Below, in pieces: positions 19,712-28,396 of a stretch of DNA of 64,000 nucleotides. A model generated the notes under the pieces. The model searched no databases and was not told the DNA's origin. It saw only the letters and a program-made list of their open reading frames with translations. A program made the translations under genes and the position numbers. This DNA comes from DASXZH01 sp963829965. Lineage in GTDB: Bacteria; Armatimonadota; Fimbriimonadia; Fimbriimonadales; Fimbriimonadaceae. The stretch is taken from positions 10,617 to 74,616 of the forward strand of contig CAWHLK010000061.1 of assembly GCA_963829965.1 (NCBI GenBank), given 5' to 3'. Positions within the stretch are counted from its first letter, which is position 1. Each line of letters begins with the position of its first letter.

Positions 19712-20540
19712 AGAAGTCTGGGAGGATCCTCGCTTTCGTGGTGGCCGGCATCGGGCTGCTCATCTGCCTGTTCCCCGTGCTGTGGCTGTTTTCTACTGCA
19801 TTCAAGCCATTTGCGGAGCTCTTTTCGAACCCAACTAGGGTGATACCCAAGCACCCGAGGCCCCAAAACTTTACGGACTTCTTCAATTCGTTTCCGTTCT
19901 GGCGCTCGTTTGCCAACTCCTGCCTGGTTGCGGTTCTTAGCGTGGCGGGAACGTTGGCATCGGCCATTCCCGCCGGATACGCGTTTGCCCGACTCAAGGC
20001 GCGTGGCACCAGTCTCGTGTTCGTCCTGCTGATTGCATCGATGATGCTGCCAGGGCAGATCACCATCGTTCCGCTCTTCAGGCTGTTCGCGTCCATGGGC
20101 ATGATCGACACGTATTACCCGCTTGTCCTTCCGGCATGGCTCGGCACGAATGCCTTCGCCATTTTCCTCATGCGCCAATTCTTTGTGAATCTTCCGGAAG
20201 AACTTTTGGAAGCCGCGCGCTTGGATGGGGCTAACGAGGGCCGGATTCTCCTCAAGGTCGCCGCCCCCCTCGCCAAGCCGGCGATCGCAACCGTTGCCAT
20301 CTTTTCCTTTCTCGCCTCCTGGAACGACCTTTGGGGCCCACTGATTTATCTGAACAAGGACTCCAAGATGACCCTGATGGTTTCACTCATGAACTTCGTG
20401 GAGGAAGCGGCACCGCTGCCGGCACGCCCTGGAACCTGGTCATGGCGGGCGTGGTCGTGACTGTGCTGCCGGCGTTCATTCTGTTCGCCTGTTTCCAAAA
20501 GACCTTCGTGGCCGGAATTTCAACTTCGGGGTTCAAGTAA
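19708..20540 (+). CDS. Sugar ABC transporter permease, MalG type, with a one-base deletion
   Basis: Second permease of the importer; starts at ATG 19708 overlapping the MalF-type stop (ATGA). The N-terminal helix, the EAA loop (EAARLDGANEGRILLKVAAP) and SWNDLWGPLIYL are intact. At about 20409 the frame shifts: the annotated frame ends at 20460 in non-family residues, whereas the proper tail (GTAAGTPWNLVMAGVVVTVL...) continues in another frame to TAA 20538-20540. Adding one G at GCGGCACC (making GCGGGCACC) gives a normal 277-residue protein. Same kind of defect as in gltB. Confidence 0.9.
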
Positions 20541-20573
20541 CCCATCGCTCCTTCAAGTACAATAAAACCTCGC

Positions 20574-21908
20574 ATGGCGGAAAAAAAGCTCCTGCTCGAG
20601 CACTCGGGCGAACCCTCTTATCGAACCCTTAAAGGCTATCAGGCGACCGGTGGGTACGAGGCCCTTAAGAAAGCCCTCGGCGGCGAACGCCAAGCCGTCA
20701 TCGATGCAGTGAAGGCCAGTGGCCTGAGAGGCCGCGGCGGTGCCGGCTTTCCCACCTGGATCAAGTGGAACGGCATCCCGAAAGAAAAGACCGGCCCCAC
20801 CTACATTCTTTGCAACGCGGACGAAGGCGAGCCCGGGACTTTCAAAGATAAAGAGCTTATGGAGAACTGCCCGTTCCAGTTCATCGAGGGAATGACCCTT
20901 GGCGGATACGCCACCCAATCCGAAGTCGGCTACGTATACATTCGGGGCGAGTTCATGGATGCTGCCAAGGCCGTGAGAAGCGCGATCGACGAAGCCTATG
21001 CGGCGGGCTTCCTAGGCAAGAACATTCTCGGCAAAGGCTTTAACTTTGACCTCTATGTCCATCTCGGCGCCGGCTCCTACGAGTGCGGAGAAGAATCGGC
21101 TCTCATGAGTTCACTCATGGGCGAGCGCGGTATGCCCAGACTAAAATTTCCCCACGCCCCGCTTCCCACAATCAGTGGCCTGTTCGAGCGTCCGACCGTC
21201 ATCAACAACGTGGAGACTTATGCTTGCGTGCCGTTCATTGTCAAGAACGGCGGCGAATGGTACGCAGCGATGGGCGCTTCCACCAAGAACTCCAGGGGCA
21301 CCAAGATATTTTCCGTTTCCGGTCACGTGAACAAGCCCGCCAACTACGAAATAGAGATGGGCACGCCTCTAAAGGACCTCCTCGCTCTGGCCGGAGGCAT
21401 CAAAGGCGGAAAGCTCAAGGCTTGCGTTCCCGGCGGAAGCTCGGTACCCATTATCAACGCGGAAATGGTGGACCGCGCAATCCTCGGTTACGAAGAGATG
21501 TCCGACGTACAGTCCATGGTGGGCTCCGGCGGCTGCATCTTCCTGAACGAACACACGTGCATCGTGACCTTCATTTGGCGAACAGCCGTCTTTTATGCCC
21601 GTGAGAGCTGCGGCAAATGCACCCCGTGCCGCGAAGGCACCCAGTGGCTCGCGCAAATTCTCGACCGAATCCGAAAAGGCGGCGGCAAGCAGGGCGATAT
21701 CGAACTGCTCCTCGAAGTCTGCTCCCAGATCGACGGCCGCTCCTTCTGCGCGCTTGGTGATGCTGCCGCGTGGCCGGTACAAGGCGCGATAAGGGTTTTC
21801 CGTGAGGAATTTGAGTACTTCATCGCCAACGGCAGAAGCATGGTGCAATCGCAGGAGAGCAAATTTATGCTTCCCGAGCCAGAACTTGAACTGGTTACGC
21901 ATGCGTAG
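20574..21908 (+). CDS. nuoF: NADH-quinone oxidoreductase subunit F
   Basis: 444 residues. The FMN/NADH-binding subunit of respiratory complex I: NADH site GLRGRGGAGFPTWIKW, FMN segment CNADEGEPGTFKDKELM, GAGSYECGEESALMSSLMG, and the N3-type [4Fe-4S] ligands ESCGKCTPCREG plus a later Cys in SFCALGDAAAWP. It stands 33 bp behind the malG-type gene, with no nuoE, nuoG or other complex I genes in the window. A flavoprotein of another NAD-linked complex (e.g. hydrogenase HoxF/HndC) is an alternative, but the plain NuoF domain layout favours complex I. Confidence 0.92.
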   Translation: MAEKKLLLEHSGEPSYRTLKGYQATGGYEALKKALGGERQAVIDAVKASGLRGRGGAGFPTWIKWNGIPKEKTGPTYILCNADEGEPGTFKDKELMENCPFQFIEGMTLGGYATQSEVGYVYIRGEFMDAAKAVRSAIDEAYAAGFLGKNILGKGFNFDLYVHLGAGSYECGEESALMSSLMGERGMPRLKFPHAPLPTISGLFERPTVINNVETYACVPFIVKNGGEWYAAMGASTKNSRGTKIFSVSGHVNKPANYEIEMGTPLKDLLALAGGIKGGKLKACVPGGSSVPIINAEMVDRAILGYEEMSDVQSMVGSGGCIFLNEHTCIVTFIWRTAVFYARESCGKCTPCREGTQWLAQILDRIRKGGGKQGDIELLLEVCSQIDGRSFCALGDAAAWPVQGAIRVFREEFEYFIANGRSMVQSQESKFMLPEPELELVTHA

Positions 21909-21929
21909 TTCGTCCAAACAATTGGGCGA

Positions 21930-23369
21930 ATGAAACCGGCAAGACGCGCTTTCTTATTGGCATTGGTGGGGGCCCTTTCTGCCGTCGTCGCCTTTCAACT
22001 GGCGATGCCCTTTGTGGCTTCCCTTTCACATGCCGGGCTCTCCCCTTCTGACCCAAGAGCAAGATTTCCACTCGGCACCAAGTGGGCGCTCGTAGAATAT
22101 ATCGCAAACGGCGCCCTCCTTTGCGGCCCGATCTGCTTTATCCTGGTCTGGGGCAACCGTGGGCCCAAATGGGCATCTATTTCCGGACTCCTGGGCCTAA
22201 TTGTCGGAGGAATCGCCGGCTTCGCCGCCAACGGCGGTGCAGATCGGCTCGGCATCGCAGCCGAACGCAAGTTCGGCACTGCTCCGTTTGTACCTCAGGC
22301 CATCTGGAGCTTTCTGGTTCCCGTCGCCTATGCGCTGACCATCGCCATTGTAGTGGGCCCCACTCCTGCAAGGCTCAGGCGAGCTTACTACGCCGTCTTC
22401 TATGCGGCCATTTTCTCCTTCTTGGCTTTTGTCGGCGCGGAAGTTATTGTGGAAGCCCTAGTTCAAACCGGCAAGATTAATCTGGACGTCAGCCAGGTTG
22501 GGGATGCGGCCCAGGCTTCGATACCCGTCTGGGAAGCGTGCGCGGCCGCGGCTGGATTCGCAATCGGTGCGATGTTCGCGCGCGCTGAAAGCGCCTCGCG
22601 TGCTGCTTCCCTTCAACTCGCACTCGGTCGCAATGAGGGCCGCGAATGGAACCTGGACTCTAAAGTGAGCAGGATTGGAAGCGCGGAGGGGATGGAAGTC
22701 TATTTGGGCCGGAACAGTGGAACCGCGCCGGTCCACGCTAGGATCGTGCACCATCCAGACGGATACGCGGTTGAGGAAACCGGCGCGGGCCCCATCCTGC
22801 TCAACGGTCTGCCGGTTCCCGGCGGCGCTTACCTTAACAACGGCGATACCCTTGGCATAGGCCCGGTGGTACTCATCTTTTCCTCGCAAATCAACGCACG
22901 TGCACAGGGCTTTCCACCAATGACAAGCCCAGTTCCAATGGGGCAGGCCCCCATTCCTGTGCCTCAACCCATGCCGCTGCCGCAGCCGATGCCGGCGCTG
23001 CAACAGGCGCCTATGCCCCAACCAAACCCAATGCCAATGCCCCAAGCGGCATCTGTTGCACCCGCTCCAGTGCAACGCATCGCGCCCGGAGGGCCGAAGC
23101 TCATCGACGCCTTCGGCAATGCATACCCGCTCCACGATGGCGTCAATTCCCTCGGCCGCGAACAGGGAGTCTCAGTAAACCTCGGCTGGGATTCCTCGGT
23201 CTCTCGCCACCATGCCGAGATTGCAGTATCCCCGAGCTCCGTGCAGATTAGGGACTTGGGAAGCACCAACGGAACTCGAGTCAATTCGCAAACCGTTCAA
23301 GGCCCCTTTCAGCTTCACGATGGCGACAACCTCCAAATCGGCCACGTGTCGCTAACCTTCAAACTCTAG
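21930..23369 (+). CDS. Membrane protein with two FHA domains
   Basis: 479 residues from ATG 21930. Residues 1-215 contain about five hydrophobic helices. A first, degenerate FHA-like domain (about 245-320: YLGRNSGTAPVHARIVHHP...LLNGLPVPGGAYLNNGDTLGIG) is followed by a Pro/Met/Gln-rich linker (about 330-380, repeated 'PQPMP'). A canonical FHA domain closes the protein (LGREQGVSVNLGWDSSVSRHHAEI...DLGSTNGTRVNSQTV...LHDGDNLQIG). FHA domains bind phosphothreonine, so it probably takes part in Ser/Thr-kinase signalling at the membrane. No kinase gene is in the window. Twenty-one bases after nuoF. Confidence 0.85.
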   Translation: MKPARRAFLLALVGALSAVVAFQLAMPFVASLSHAGLSPSDPRARFPLGTKWALVEYIANGALLCGPICFILVWGNRGPKWASISGLLGLIVGGIAGFAANGGADRLGIAAERKFGTAPFVPQAIWSFLVPVAYALTIAIVVGPTPARLRRAYYAVFYAAIFSFLAFVGAEVIVEALVQTGKINLDVSQVGDAAQASIPVWEACAAAAGFAIGAMFARAESASRAASLQLALGRNEGREWNLDSKVSRIGSAEGMEVYLGRNSGTAPVHARIVHHPDGYAVEETGAGPILLNGLPVPGGAYLNNGDTLGIGPVVLIFSSQINARAQGFPPMTSPVPMGQAPIPVPQPMPLPQPMPALQQAPMPQPNPMPMPQAASVAPAPVQRIAPGGPKLIDAFGNAYPLHDGVNSLGREQGVSVNLGWDSSVSRHHAEIAVSPSSVQIRDLGSTNGTRVNSQTVQGPFQLHDGDNLQIGHVSLTFKL

Positions 23370-23382
23370 CACTCCCCCGTTA

Positions 23383-23456
23383 TGGCGAAGCGGCTTACGG
23401 GCGCTCCGGCGCCCATTCTTACAGCGAAGCACTTTACTGCGCTCGCGCCTAAGCGT
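23383..23456. repeat. Mini-hairpin repeat cluster (GCGAAGC / CTTAC type)
   Basis: Between the FHA gene and the end of the convergent membrane/coiled-coil gene. Contains GCGAAGC at 23385-23391 and 23424-23430, each followed by a CTTAC or TTTAC motif, and a longer hairpin GGGCGC-TCCG-GCGCCC at 23399-23414 followed by ATTCTTAC. Same sequence family as the array at 24561-24685. The cluster runs into the last codons of the minus-strand gene. Confidence 0.75.
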
Positions 23457-24423
23457 TGATCTGCTGGTTATTCACCGCGTCCGGCGCGTACTTGGCCGGC
23501 ATAGGATTATTGGGCGCAACCTCGTCGAGGATATCCATAAGGGCGTCGGCTTTGTAAACCACGTCGTCGATATCGGCGAGCACCTGTTCTGGCGTTCGGG
23601 CTCTCAACTCGTCGTTGATGAGGCCAAGCGTGTCCTCCATGAGCTCGAGCTGGTGGTTAAGATTGACAAGGATCTTGCCGATCTGCCCAACGTATTCCCG
23701 CCGCCTGAGGAGGATCTCCTTTCGTTTGTCGACAATCGCGTTTGTCGAAAGGTCGTCGGGGTCCTGAAGCCGAGAACTGTCCAGAGCTTGAAGGTCTTCG
23801 TCGAAGAACTTCTGGATCTTCTCGATCATCGTATGAACCCACACGTCGGCGGGGTCCAAAGGCGGCTCGCCCGGAAGATACTCCTCGGTCACGCGTTTGG
23901 AGCTTACGCGGGCCGTAGGCGCCGCTCCTGCTTGGTCCAAGCATTCCTCGAGAACGGATCGCAGGTATTGCCGGAACTCCTGTTCTCGTCCCGCAAACTG
24001 TAGAAACTTCTCCATGAGGTAATCGACCTTGACCAACACCTCCTGATACCTGGGAGTGTTGTTGGACACTTGGTCGTCCATGTGCTTCCGCGTGCTCTCC
24101 AGCCGGTTCATGCGCGAAACAACTCCCGGCCGAAGCTGTGGTCCGATCTGCTTCTTGAGATGGTCCCATCGAAGCCCGGGCTCCGATTCCGATTTCGCGG
24201 CAAACCTTCTTCGATACCAAGCGGAGCGCGGAATCACGGCCAAATAACCAGATTCGGCCAGTGCGGCAACAAGAGCGATCGCACCTCCAACAACCGGCAT
24301 CGTAATCCCCAATCCCAGAGCAGTCACGACGGCAACCGCCATCGGGATCAGGTTAAACGGTTCTTTAAAGGCGCACGCGAGGCGACTCTGTTCCTTCTTT
24401 GCGGGTGGTTTCACGTCAGCCAT
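23449..24423 (-). CDS. Membrane-anchored coiled-coil protein of unknown function
   Basis: 324 residues from ATG 24423 (MADVKPP...); a start 12 codons earlier is open but less likely. Two adjacent hydrophobic segments (about 25-70: NLIPMAVAVVTALGLGITMPVVGGAIALVAALAES), then a long hydrophilic, charge-rich helical region (about 90-300) with heptad-like spacing, consistent with coiled coil. No catalytic motif. The gene is bracketed on both sides by the GCGAAGC repeats described separately. Function unknown; its size and shape suit a structural or scaffold role. Confidence 0.75.
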   Translation of the reverse strand: MADVKPPAKKEQSRLACAFKEPFNLIPMAVAVVTALGLGITMPVVGGAIALVAALAESGYLAVIPRSAWYRRRFAAKSESEPGLRWDHLKKQIGPQLRPGVVSRMNRLESTRKHMDDQVSNNTPRYQEVLVKVDYLMEKFLQFAGREQEFRQYLRSVLEECLDQAGAAPTARVSSKRVTEEYLPGEPPLDPADVWVHTMIEKIQKFFDEDLQALDSSRLQDPDDLSTNAIVDKRKEILLRRREYVGQIGKILVNLNHQLELMEDTLGLINDELRARTPEQVLADIDDVVYKADALMDILDEVAPNNPMPAKYAPDAVNNQQINA

Positions 24424-24470
24424 GGCGGAGGGATCGGTGCTTAGGATTATACAGGGCAAGCGTGATTTCT

Positions 24471-24526
24471 AAACGGGTAAACGGGTAAACGGGTAAACGG
24501 GTAAACGGGTAAACGGGCGGGACGCC
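24471..24526. repeat. Seven tandem copies of the 8-mer AAACGGGT
   Basis: Seven consecutive units; the last ends in C instead of T. It lies just upstream of the coiled-coil gene start on the minus strand (24423) and may vary in copy number by slippage, which could alter that gene's promoter spacing (inference). Confidence 0.95.
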
Positions 24527-24560
24527 TCCTAATAACGGGAGGATTCAACCTTATTACCTG

Positions 24561-24685
24561 TTTACAGCGAAGCGGCTTACAAGGGAAGCGGCTTACAAGC
24601 GAAGCGACTTACGGGCGAAGCCCATGCTTACGGCGCGAAGCGCCATGTTTACAGCGAAGCGGCTTACGGCGCGAAGCGCTTTACT
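24561..24685. repeat. Tandem array of GCGAAGC mini-hairpin units
   Basis: About seven units of the form (C/T)TTAC-N2-4-GCGAAGC-N, 15-21 bp apart. GCGAAGC occurs at 24567, 24599, 24615, 24635, 24654 and 24671, with a degenerate GGGAAGC at 24583. Two units extend to longer perfect stems around the GAA loop: GGGC-GAA-GCCC at 24613-24623 and GGCGC-GAA-GCGCC at 24632-24644. No coding frame fits. Confidence 0.85.
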
Positions 24686-24761
24686 CCCTCCCGTGTTAAC
24701 TCTCCTTTAAATATCCCTTACTAACGCAACATTGCGACGGGCGTGCGGAGTAGGATTGGGC

Positions 24762-25163
24762 ATGGCTACTGAAACCGTATCCGAAAACCTTATCGCCGGC
24801 GGCAAAGCTTTTGTATGGCACGAAATCGTCGCGCCAGACATTGACAAGTCTATCGAGTTCTACACCGAAGCCCTGGCCTTCGAAACTACGAGCATGGAAA
24901 TGGAAGGCTTCGGCGCCTACCATATGCTGAGCAGAGACGGCCAGCCCGTTGCAGGAGTCGTGGCGCCGCAGATGCCGGGCGTTCCTTCCCACTGGGCGAC
25001 TTATATTTCGGTTGCTGATGTGGACGCCACAATCGAGAAAGTGACTGAAAAGGGCGGAAAACTCGTAGTGCCCGCGATGGACATCCCGACCATCGGCCGC
25101 ATGGCCCTAATCTCCGATCCTCAAGACGCCTACGTATGGATCTTCAAGCCTGAAATGGCATAG
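24762..25163 (+). CDS. VOC superfamily (glyoxalase/bleomycin-resistance fold) protein
   Basis: 133 residues from ATG 24762; the frame opens ten codons earlier. Typical VOC half-site pattern: GKAFVWHEIVAPDIDKSIEFYTEALAF at the N-terminus, and HWATYISVADVDATIEKVTEKGGKLVVPAMDIPTIGRMALISDPQDAYVWIF split over the second module. This resembles the '27 kDa antigen'/predicted-enzyme branch of the family. Substrate unknown. A bidirectional terminator follows. Confidence 0.85.
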   Translation: MATETVSENLIAGGKAFVWHEIVAPDIDKSIEFYTEALAFETTSMEMEGFGAYHMLSRDGQPVAGVVAPQMPGVPSHWATYISVADVDATIEKVTEKGGKLVVPAMDIPTIGRMALISDPQDAYVWIFKPEMA

Positions 25164-25173
25164 CAGTTTCCAA

Positions 25174-25201
25174 AAAGGGCCGGTCTGGGGGCTGGCCCTT
25201 T
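25174..25201. terminator. Bidirectional intrinsic terminator
   Basis: Perfect 8-bp stem AAAGGGCC (25174-25181) / GGCCCTTT (25194-25201) with a 12-base G/T-rich loop. It lies between the convergent VOC and PEBP genes, with A/T runs on the stem flanks in both directions. Confidence 0.8.
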
Positions 25202-25207
25202 CATTCC

Positions 25208-25743
25208 CTAGTCCTTACTGTACAAGCCCACGATTTCGCCCATCGCGAGTTGGTGCCCGTTGATCGCGCCGACTACTTCGTCTCGAGAAGCGCCGGTATT
25301 TAGGGCCAGAGACGAATCCAAAGCATAAAGCCGGAAGTGATAGTGGTGCGTGCCGCTCGGCGGGTTTGGACCGTAATAGCCGTTCGAGCCCGAGCCGTTC
25401 TTCCCCTCGATGGAACCCACCGGGGCATGGCCGGGCAGAATCATCTTTGTCTTTGGCGGAATATTAAACAAGACCCAATGGACGAACGGATTAGCGCCTG
25501 GCGCATCGGGATCTTCTAAATTAGCGCGAAGGACTTTGTGTCCAGAGGGGCATGTTTCCATTCAAGCTCGGGAGACTTGTTCCCTGCCTCCGCACCACAA
25601 TCCCTCGGCAATGGCTCGCTCTCTTTAAACGTCGTCGAAGTCAGCGTCATTACCCTTTTAACCTCCGGCAGCGGAGCTTCAGGTTTGGCGCATCCCAAGA
25701 GAAGCGCGAGACCTAAAAAGGGAATTATTGACAGCGGCCGCAT
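25208..25743 (-). CDS. PEBP/YbhB-family lipoprotein, interrupted by a one-base deletion
   Basis: Phosphatidylethanolamine-binding-protein (Raf kinase inhibitor-like, YbhB/YbcL) homologue with a lipoprotein signal (FLGLALLLGC, Cys near residue 18). The N-terminal part reads FKESEPLPRDCGAEAGNKSPELEWKHAPLDTKSFALI and then hits TAG. The continuation LEDPDAPGANPFVHWVLFNIP...HHYHFRLYALD lies in another frame to 25208. Adding one T to the ATTTAG run near 25518-25523 joins them as SFALILEDPDAPG and gives a 178-residue protein. Ligand unknown. Convergent with the VOC gene. Confidence 0.88.
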
Positions 25744-25840
25744 GGCACTGAATTATTTTGACAGCCATCTGTTTTTCGCTCCGACGATTCTCTTACGCCC
25801 GGTTTTGGCCGTGCGTCTGCATCGACAGAGGGAAAAGGGC

Positions 25841-26875
25841 TTAGTGCTCGTCGCCGGGCTTCACTTTGCCGCCAAACGTCCGGAAGAGATGGATGAAATA
25901 CCCGATCGTGAGGACGATCGCGATCAGCCACCAGATGAGACCGACGTGCAGGCTCAGATCGCCCGCGCTCGAGTTGTCGGCGGTCAGATTGCTTGCCGGA
26001 TCCAAGGTCGAACGGAGCATCACCGGATAAACGGCAGCTGCGGTAGAAGCGAGCATCCCAACGATAAACAGCCCCGAGGCCAGGAAGGGGTGGGCATCCT
26101 TCTTCTTCATATGCAGCGGTATCGCTGCGAAGGCAAGGATAAATACCACCGCCAACAATAGGGAAAGCGGCCGCTCCCTAACCGAAGGGAAAAGGTCGGG
26201 CCGTATTGCATTCGTTGCGATTGTGGCGAGGATGCCGACGATCATGACGCCACCCCAAAGAGGGCGCACCAACCGCTCACAGCGGGCCTGGACTTCCCCT
26301 TCCAACTTCATCCTTAGGAACAGGGCGCCATGAAGTGCGAGCACCAATAAGGCAAAGACGCCGATGGTGACCGTGTACCAATCCAGCACGCCCGGATTCT
26401 GGCCGATCCGAAAATCGGTGAACAGGGGCCCTGAGAAATAGCCTGCAGGCGACAGTGGAACCCCTCGAATGACATTCCCGAGAGCTGCTCCAAGCACAAT
26501 GGCCATGAGAGTGGACGAGATAAAGAAGGTTGTGTCCCAAAAGCCCCGCCATAGGTGCGAAGCCTCCATGGAGCGAAACTCAATGGAAAGCGCTCTTAGC
26601 ATTAAGAGCCACAAAACCATCATGAGCGGCAGATAGAAGCCGCTGAATCCCGCAGCATAAACTCGCGGAAAGGCAAAGACCAAAGCGCCGCCACCGGCCA
26701 GCAACCAAACTTCGTTCCCGTCCCAGAGAGGGCCAATGGCGGTGAGAATCGATCGCCGTTCCCCGTCGTTTTTTGCCACGAACAGGTGAAGAACCCCCGC
26801 GCCGAAGTCGAAGCCGTCCAGCACCACATAAATGGCAACCATCACCGAAACGATTCCAAACCAGATTGTTTGCAT
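25841..26875 (-). CDS. cydB: Cytochrome bd ubiquinol oxidase subunit II
   Basis: 344 residues with eight to nine transmembrane helices; N-terminus IWFGIVSVMVAIYVVLDGFDFGAG and the following GPLWDGNEVWLL are diagnostic of CydB. Structural partner of CydA in the bd-type terminal oxidase, which reduces oxygen with quinol electrons without proton pumping. Its ATG overlaps the cydA stop by one base (TAATG). No cydX or cydDC nearby. Confidence 0.96.
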   Translation of the reverse strand: MQTIWFGIVSVMVAIYVVLDGFDFGAGVLHLFVAKNDGERRSILTAIGPLWDGNEVWLLAGGGALVFAFPRVYAAGFSGFYLPLMMVLWLLMLRALSIEFRSMEASHLWRGFWDTTFFISSTLMAIVLGAALGNVIRGVPLSPAGYFSGPLFTDFRIGQNPGVLDWYTVTIGVFALLVLALHGALFLRMKLEGEVQARCERLVRPLWGGVMIVGILATIATNAIRPDLFPSVRERPLSLLLAVVFILAFAAIPLHMKKKDAHPFLASGLFIVGMLASTAAAVYPVMLRSTLDPASNLTADNSSAGDLSLHVGLIWWLIAIVLTIGYFIHLFRTFGGKVKPGDEH

Positions 26876-28242
26876 TAGTGGCCTCCCTCCGTCTCGCCCT
26901 CATCCAGGCCCTTGGGGCCGCGCGGACCGGCCGAAGGTCCGGCGGCTATAAACTTCAAAACCAGATACAGAAACAGCATGCCCATGACGAGATAGATCCC
27001 CATGAAGCCAAGTGAGCTAAAGGCGACTGCGCCCCCGCTCACCGTTGGTGAGGAGCCATGCTCAGTGCGCTCCAACCCATAGATAAGCCAAGGTTGCCGA
27101 CCCAGTTCCGCCGTACACCATCCCATGGTGGTTGCGATGTAAGGGAACGGAAAGGCGAGCATCAGGAACCAAAGTGTTCCTCGTGACTGAAACAAAACGC
27201 CGCGCTTAAGTTGGATCAAAGACCAGATCATCAGAAGTATGAAAAGCGTGCCAAGCCCCGCCATGATGTGATAGGCAAAGTAGAGCAGCTCCACGTTGTC
27301 CGGAAGCTGGTTCTTCTGGAACGAATCCATGCCGGCTACCTCGTTGCCAAAGGAACCGTAGGCCAAGAAACTGAGAACCGAAGGGATGGCAACCGGGTTG
27401 TCCAGCTTTTGGTTAACCATATCCGGCTGACCGATAAGGACAAGGTCGGCTCGCTCACTTGTTTTAAACTTCCCTTCCATAGCGGCTAATGCCGCCGGCT
27501 GGAATTGGGCGACCATCTTGCCGCTCTGGTCGCCGGTTGGAAAAATAATGAGAACCGAGGCTATGAGTCCGGTAACCACCGCAACCCTAAGGCTCCTTTC
27601 CGCCACTTCCTTATGCTTTCCACTCAGCAGGTAGAAGGCCCCAACCGCGCACATGACGAACGAGGCGACAATCACGGAAGACATCATGTTGTGAAGGTAT
27701 TGCCATCCTGCCCAAGGGTTCAACAAGTAGCCCCACATATCGGCAAGCTGAAGAGCTCCCGACTTGCCAACCTGGTAGCCGACCGGATGCTGCATAAAGG
27801 CGTTGGTTGCAATGATGAAATAGCCGGACAGCCAAGATCCAATGAACACCATAAAACTGGAAGCCAAGTGAGCCTTGGGGCTTAACTTCTTGGCGCCATA
27901 CAGAAACAACCCAAGAAAGGCGGACTCGGCAAAGAAGGCAAACATGCCCTCCAAGGCTAAGGTCAGGCCTATTACGCCTCCTGCGAAGTTGGAAAACTGT
28001 GCCCAGTTTGTGCCGAACTGAAACTCGAGGGGAATCCCGGTAGCGACGCCGACAACAAAGTTCACCCCGAAGATCTTCGCCCAAAACTGCGCGGCGCTAT
28101 CATAGTGCGCATCTTTGCGCTTGTAGCCAATGAGCTTCAGAATGAAGATCAACAGCGCCAAGCCCATCGTCAGCATTGGGAACAGGTAGTGGAACGCGGC
28201 CACAAATCCAAATTGAAAACGGTTCCAGGCCAAAGCATCCAT
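26875..28242 (-). CDS. cydA: Cytochrome bd ubiquinol oxidase subunit I
   Basis: 455 residues. Carries the haem-ligand His near residue 18 in the N-terminal segment LAWNRFQFGFVAAFHYLFPM, the QFGTNWAQFSNFAGGVIG helix and the haem/quinol-associated GRQPW motif (CTAELGRQPWLIYG). The quinol-loop region between helices VI and VII is short, as in non-enterobacterial bd oxidases. First gene of the cydAB pair. The 150 bp upstream form a divergent promoter region shared with the lipoprotein gene at 28397. Confidence 0.96.
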   Translation of the reverse strand: MDALAWNRFQFGFVAAFHYLFPMLTMGLALLIFILKLIGYKRKDAHYDSAAQFWAKIFGVNFVVGVATGIPLEFQFGTNWAQFSNFAGGVIGLTLALEGMFAFFAESAFLGLFLYGAKKLSPKAHLASSFMVFIGSWLSGYFIIATNAFMQHPVGYQVGKSGALQLADMWGYLLNPWAGWQYLHNMMSSVIVASFVMCAVGAFYLLSGKHKEVAERSLRVAVVTGLIASVLIIFPTGDQSGKMVAQFQPAALAAMEGKFKTSERADLVLIGQPDMVNQKLDNPVAIPSVLSFLAYGSFGNEVAGMDSFQKNQLPDNVELLYFAYHIMAGLGTLFILLMIWSLIQLKRGVLFQSRGTLWFLMLAFPFPYIATTMGWCTAELGRQPWLIYGLERTEHGSSPTVSGGAVAFSSLGFMGIYLVMGMLFLYLVLKFIAAGPSAGPRGPKGLDEGETEGGH

Positions 28243-28396
28243 GAGTTAAATCATAGATCGAAACGAGACCATTGTTCTGTCCCGGCTTCTCCTGACAAGA
28301 GTATACGGACCGGGAAAACAGCCGAAAGATGCAGCATGGTCGCATGCGAAGGGCCTAAATTCCTATCTTTGCACAAATGGCTCTTATAATCGGAGC

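Noticed and set aside
24471..24685. CRISPR array
   Set aside because: Units are 8-21 bp with no unique spacers of constant length and no cas genes nearby.
25500..25530. Selenocysteine or stop readthrough joining the two PEBP halves (selA is present in the window)
   Set aside because: The interrupting codon is TAG, not TGA, and the two halves lie in different frames, so a base deletion explains it better.
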